In this document: piece by piece, positions 60,601 through 64,000 of the stretch
Numbering within the stretch: position 1 is the first letter of the stretch
Layout of the letters: every line of letters starts with the position of its first letter
The notes under the pieces: generated by a model
What the model was told of the DNA's origin: nothing
Databases searched by the model: none
Seen by the model: the letters and a program-made list of their open reading frames with translations, nothing else
From: Parelaphostrongylus tenuis
Lineage: Eukaryota > Nematoda > Chromadorea > Rhabditida > Metastrongylidae
Reading direction: 5' to 3'
DNA length: 64,000 bases
NCBI GenBank assembly: GCA_019055375.1
Contig: JAHQIW010000623.1
Span: forward strand, 124,001 to 188,000
Position numbers and translations under genes: made by a program

Positions 60601-60890
60601 GAAGCAAGAACTTCATTCGCTGAACTCAATGCGGTTAAACAAGTGCATTTCCTGAATCTACCTGCATCTCAGCGTAGTATAGCGTTTCCGGTAGCCTCAA
60701 TGTTTAGCTTCCTGTCTGTCACTTCGGAATCCACAAAAGGATTCGCGATTGAGACAAAATTTGGCGTTATCTAAATGACGAAAGTACTTATAATGATTAG
60801 GACTTCAAAATTCAATGCCTTAATTCCACCCATTTTTTCGAGGTGGCACATTCCAGCCAGTAATAAGAATTTACTATTCCAAATGAATCA
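57640..60890. other. No convincing gene
   Basis: Open frames with protein-like composition occur on both strands at 58170-58370, 58520-58640 and 59010-59165. The two strands compete, and splice signals are weak. A fold-back core relative lies near 59285 (CTCGGCCAATATTTCGCC). Confidence 0.35.
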
Positions 60891-60904
60891 TTTGATTCAT
60901 AGAT

Positions 60905-61321
60905 TAGCAAAATCCGTCGTTCGACTCCCTTCACCAATCCTTTTTTGGTAAACCAGTTGGCTTTACTATGTACAAAATTTCAAATAGAGTGCTTTTCTTT
61001 ATTTGAGACTTGCACGAAGTTGGTATTTCCTTCTTTTCCTCAAGACTCGATGGCTGAAGTTTCGGCGCAAAGCCTTCGTCAGAGCCTCTTAAGAGCGGTC
61101 AGCGGTCTAGAGTGACACAATTTGCAAAAATTTTGCAAGGCTCTAACGAAGCTGTTGCTGCCGAAACGTTAGCTCAAGTTTTGAGGAAAAGAAGGAAAAT
61201 ACCAACCTCGTGCAAGTCTCAAATAAAGAAAAGCACTCTATTTGAAATTTTGTACATAGTAAAGCCAACTAGTTTACCAAAAAAGGATTGGTGAAGGGAG
61301 TCGAACGACGGATTTTGCTTA
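60905..61321. repeat. Fold-back element: arms about 182 bases, 52-base loop
   Basis: Left arm 60905-61086 and right arm 61139-61321 are inverted near-identical copies. Both arms carry the GGCTCTRACGA...GCCGAAAC motif: on the minus strand for the left arm (CTGACGA at 61082-61076, GAAAC at 61063-61059), and on the plus strand for the right arm (CTAACGA...GCCGAAAC). The loop contains the palindrome TTTGCAAAAATTTTGCAA. Confidence 0.93.
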
Positions 61322-61360
61322 TTGATAGACTGCATCACTAACCACTCAGCTAAGTTCTAT
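61290..61360 (-). repeat. tRNA-like block at the edge of the fold-back
   Basis: The minus strand reads TTAGCTGAGTGGTTAGTGAT (A box) and GTTCGACTCCC (B box) 40 bases on. The B-box half is duplicated in the left arm at 60912-60930. No acceptor stem. Confidence 0.55.
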
Positions 61361-61374
61361 TGCAAAGGCAGATG

Positions 61375-61460
61375 TTTCTATTATAAAGCATTACTTTTAA
61401 GAAACCTACCTCTAAGAAAATATTGAAGCATCAATTTCAAAAAACCTACCTCTAAGAATT
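61375..61460. repeat. Short direct repeat
   Basis: AAACCTACCTCTAAGAA occurs twice about 55 bases apart. Confidence 0.8.
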
Positions 61461-62210
61461 CAACTGCAAATGTGGTGAAGTCCGAACGGGGTTTGAATAA
61501 CGGATTATAAAGCCAAAAAAGTGCTAGTTAGCTCACAGTGCAACTTTAGCATGAGAATTACCGGCTTGACAAATTCAACTTGGCAATGAGGGAGATTGCG
61601 AACACGCTCGCCCTGTTGAAGAAAATGATTTGAAGGCTTGAAATCTTGATCCACTACAGCTTTTCAATCCAAATGGAACGACTACGACGGAGTTGAATGT
61701 CCAGCAGAGCGACTTCAAACCCCAGAAACTTTGCTCAACCTTAGTCAACAAAAGGAGACCAATCCTTCTGCCCTACAACACTTGGCGACGTGTCGTATAA
61801 CCATCGCTGCAAAAGTTCAGTGAGCTGTGCTGCAAATCCTACCTCATTTCCCGTAGAAGTCCGACCTGTCCTCTGTCGACTACGACTTTTCGAGCAGCTC
61901 CGTGGGCACCTTTCGTCAACACGAGGCCGAAACTGCTCTTAGCAATATTACACCTCCAAAAGTTCCAAATCCTGTCAAATTATATGAGCATACCTGCATC
62001 TCGCTGCCAAAAGCTTGTAGTTACAAATTTTGTTAGCCGCTAAGTTTTTGCATTTATCTTTGGTTGCAACCACAGTGAGCTGCTTAGATTTTTTCAAATT
62101 GACAAGTGCCAACGAAGATAGTCCATTAGTAACTCTTCTCTTTTTAGTGACAAGCGTTACCAGATCACTCCTCCTTTCCGTGAATTTTTTCAATTTTTCA
62201 ACTATATATC

Positions 62211-62502
62211 ATGGCAGTGACGCAGTGGCAAGAGGTGATCTGCGTTGCACACAAGGTCGATGTCTTGATTTCGCGCTCGTGGTCACCAAGCCATCCATCC
62301 CTCCGTGGTCGGTAAATTGGTATTATAGAGGTCACAGACTTGTCCAGGAAGATAAGCAGCACTGACTCAATACAACGGGAGGTCACCACGAGTCATTTTA
62401 AAGGCCAGATATGCATTCAATCATCTTAAATAAAATTAAAAGTTAGAGAGGAATGCATGGCGCATCCCTTAGGGATTGATACACGCCGAGAGCTTTATCC
62501 TC
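62211..62502 (+). mobile_element. tRNA-derived SINE (copy 9)
   Basis: GGCAGTGACGCAGTGGCAAG head, CTTGATTTCGCGCTCGTGG (B box degraded), body GTAAATTGGTATTATAGAGG, tail GCCGAGAGCTTTATCC. The 111-residue ORF across the head is not a gene. Confidence 0.82.
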
Positions 62503-63159
62503 TTACCCTTCTATATCATGGTCTACTACATAGTGGTCCTTTGGAAAAGTCACCTGCGATTTACTGCGTTTTTGATGATTTTATTCCTACATTCGAATAT
62601 TTATTAATAAGACATAATTGTTACGTGATAAGATATCAGTAAGACTACCAAAAACAAAGTCTGGAACTAAACGCGGTTGTCTCACTCAAAGTGAACTAAG
62701 TAAAATCGAAATATTATACTTTTATTAATTATCATTTAAAATAACATAAAGAAATATGATCGAAAAATGGAGACTATAGAGGCGTACTTGCATTTACTAT
62801 AGAACGAAATTTATATATAGTCATTGAGAATATTTTCAATCGTTTTTTTCAAGGTTGGGACACAAAATTATCCATGGGCACAAGAGTCGGCAGACACATT
62901 TGTTCAGGGCAACTTTGACATCATCATTTGAAATGTGTATATTCAGTTATCTGTTTTATCAGTGAATTTCGTCTAGCGTAGGTATGTTAAAGTCTTCTGA
63001 ATTTTGCAAACCTATAACAGCCACGTCTACGGTTCAACCTATTTTTGAGCGCTCATTTCCTCATCGCCACAATTGACCGCAAAGAGTTCTGCATGTTGGC
63101 ATTTACGAAAACTTGAAGGAAATATTTCACTTGATTTTCGTCCGGGGCGGGCAGTTTAG

Positions 63160-63648
63160 AAATTGCGGCGTCGTTTTTCACTCACGAGATCCAACTTACG
63201 CAAGCTCACACTTATCTTGAGGCTCATCAGGTTCTCATCCCTCGAAAATGGAGATTTTGTTACCAGACTTATTCAAGACCTGCTCGATTCTTTTAGTCTC
63301 TGCGCAAAAGACCTAGTACTCTCGGCCATCTCACGACTACTGCAAAAATTCTCAGCGTTCAGGAATATTTACAAGATGCAACCAAACCCTCTTATGAAAG
63401 TTTGGATACTTTTGTGAATGATGAATGCAAAGAAAAGGATTGGCTGCAAGTGCAGGGATCTTTGCAGTTGTTGTGAAAATGGAAAATGAAGAAGAAATTC
63501 TTTCTCAAAAACCCTTTCGGATTGTGGAAACTTACAGTCATTATCATACTGTCGTATTCCTAAGAGGATTATTCTATTTCATAAGTAGTATTGCTGATGA
63601 TAATCTAGAAATTTTCCTCCAGTTATTACGGTTTTCAACGGAGAAAAA
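63160..63648 (+). CDS. Candidate three-exon stretch of a gene running off the right edge
   Basis: Exon A 63160-63230 (acceptor GGGCAGTTTAG; FTHEIQLTQAHTYLEAHQ) is followed by a 66-base intron (GTTCTC...TTCTTTTAG). Exon B 63297-63472 reads TLGHLTTTAKILSVQEYLQD and on. A 65-base intron (GTGAAA...ACTTACAG) follows. Exon C 63538-63648 (HYHTVVFLRGLFYFISSIAD) ends at a strong GTGAGT donor. Phases agree at both junctions, and both introns have typical nematode size. The total is about 117 residues, mostly soluble with one hydrophobic stretch. A further open frame (63738-63851, ending at GTAAGC, Cys-rich) does not fit in phase. No family is recognised. Confidence 0.4.
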
Positions 63649-64000
63649 GTGAGTGAAATCTTCTCGATTTCTTGTGTACACATGTTCTAATGTCCCTCAT
63701 TCATTTGTTCATCGCTATGTGTCGTCTCGTCTCAGTAGTTAATTGGTGCGAACAGGCGTCGACAACTCGTGCACAACACACCTGTTCACCGAAAATTAAG
63801 CATTGTCATCAGTTGCTTTGCTGTCTACCATATTGTAAACATCCAACTACAGTAAGCCATCCCAATGTGGAAATCCTCATCGATCGATTAGATCGACTAT
63901 CTTTTTTCTCAAAAAATCCATTTTTCTAATATAAGCATCGTATTCAAAGTTTGAAATTCATCAAATTTAACATTTTTTATTGATGATAAAAAATTCACTC

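Overview
The window looks like gene-poor, repeat-rich nuclear DNA of a nematode, most likely a strongylid (hookworm-type) worm. The evidence is AT-rich sequence, short GT-AG introns with pyrimidine-rich nematode-style acceptors, degenerate mariner transposases, RTE-type LINE tails, and many tRNA-derived repeats. The species assignment is inference. No rRNA genes, CRISPR arrays, operons or functional tRNAs were seen.

Layout. 0-3.3 kb: a plus-strand gene of unknown product (exons about 298-448, 811-1110, 3156-3270), with a fold-back element in its second intron. 3.3-9.4 kb: a long-TIR transposon, AT and TG microsatellites, an RTE fragment and a fold-back element. 9.6-10.4 kb: the one clearly recognisable gene, a minus-strand membrane RING-finger E3 ligase. 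11.5-19.2 kb: dense repeats, including mariner remnants of two lineages, SINEs, tRNA-like repeats, an RTE fragment, a large inverted duplication and a GC-rich patch. 20-22.4 kb: two candidate plus-strand exons and an opposite-strand ORF. 22.9-29.3 kb: SINEs, a long-TIR element, a tRNA-like fold-back and an internally deleted mariner. 31.9-40.2 kb: a weak candidate 7TM-receptor gene among inverted repeats carrying a hammerhead-like motif. 40.9-53 kb: SINEs, a long-TIR element with a CA microsatellite, and several candidate exons on both strands. 54.4-55.3 kb: a mariner carrying a nested tRNA-like fold-back. 60.9-61.3 kb: another fold-back. 62.2-62.5 kb: a SINE. 63.1-63.65 kb: candidate exons of a gene running off the right edge.

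Main theme. Much of the unexplained sequence is fold-back (inverted-repeat) elements. Several unrelated arms share a motif of the form CTGAYGA, short GC hairpin, GAAAC, which resembles a hammerhead ribozyme core. Another fold-back family has tRNA-like sequences with A and B boxes as its terminal repeats. These are the best leads for something new.

Caution. In AT-rich DNA, stop-free runs of 50-100 codons are common by chance, and many stretches are open on both strands. Exons without recognisable homology are therefore given low confidence. Coordinates of repeat ends are good to a few bases at best.
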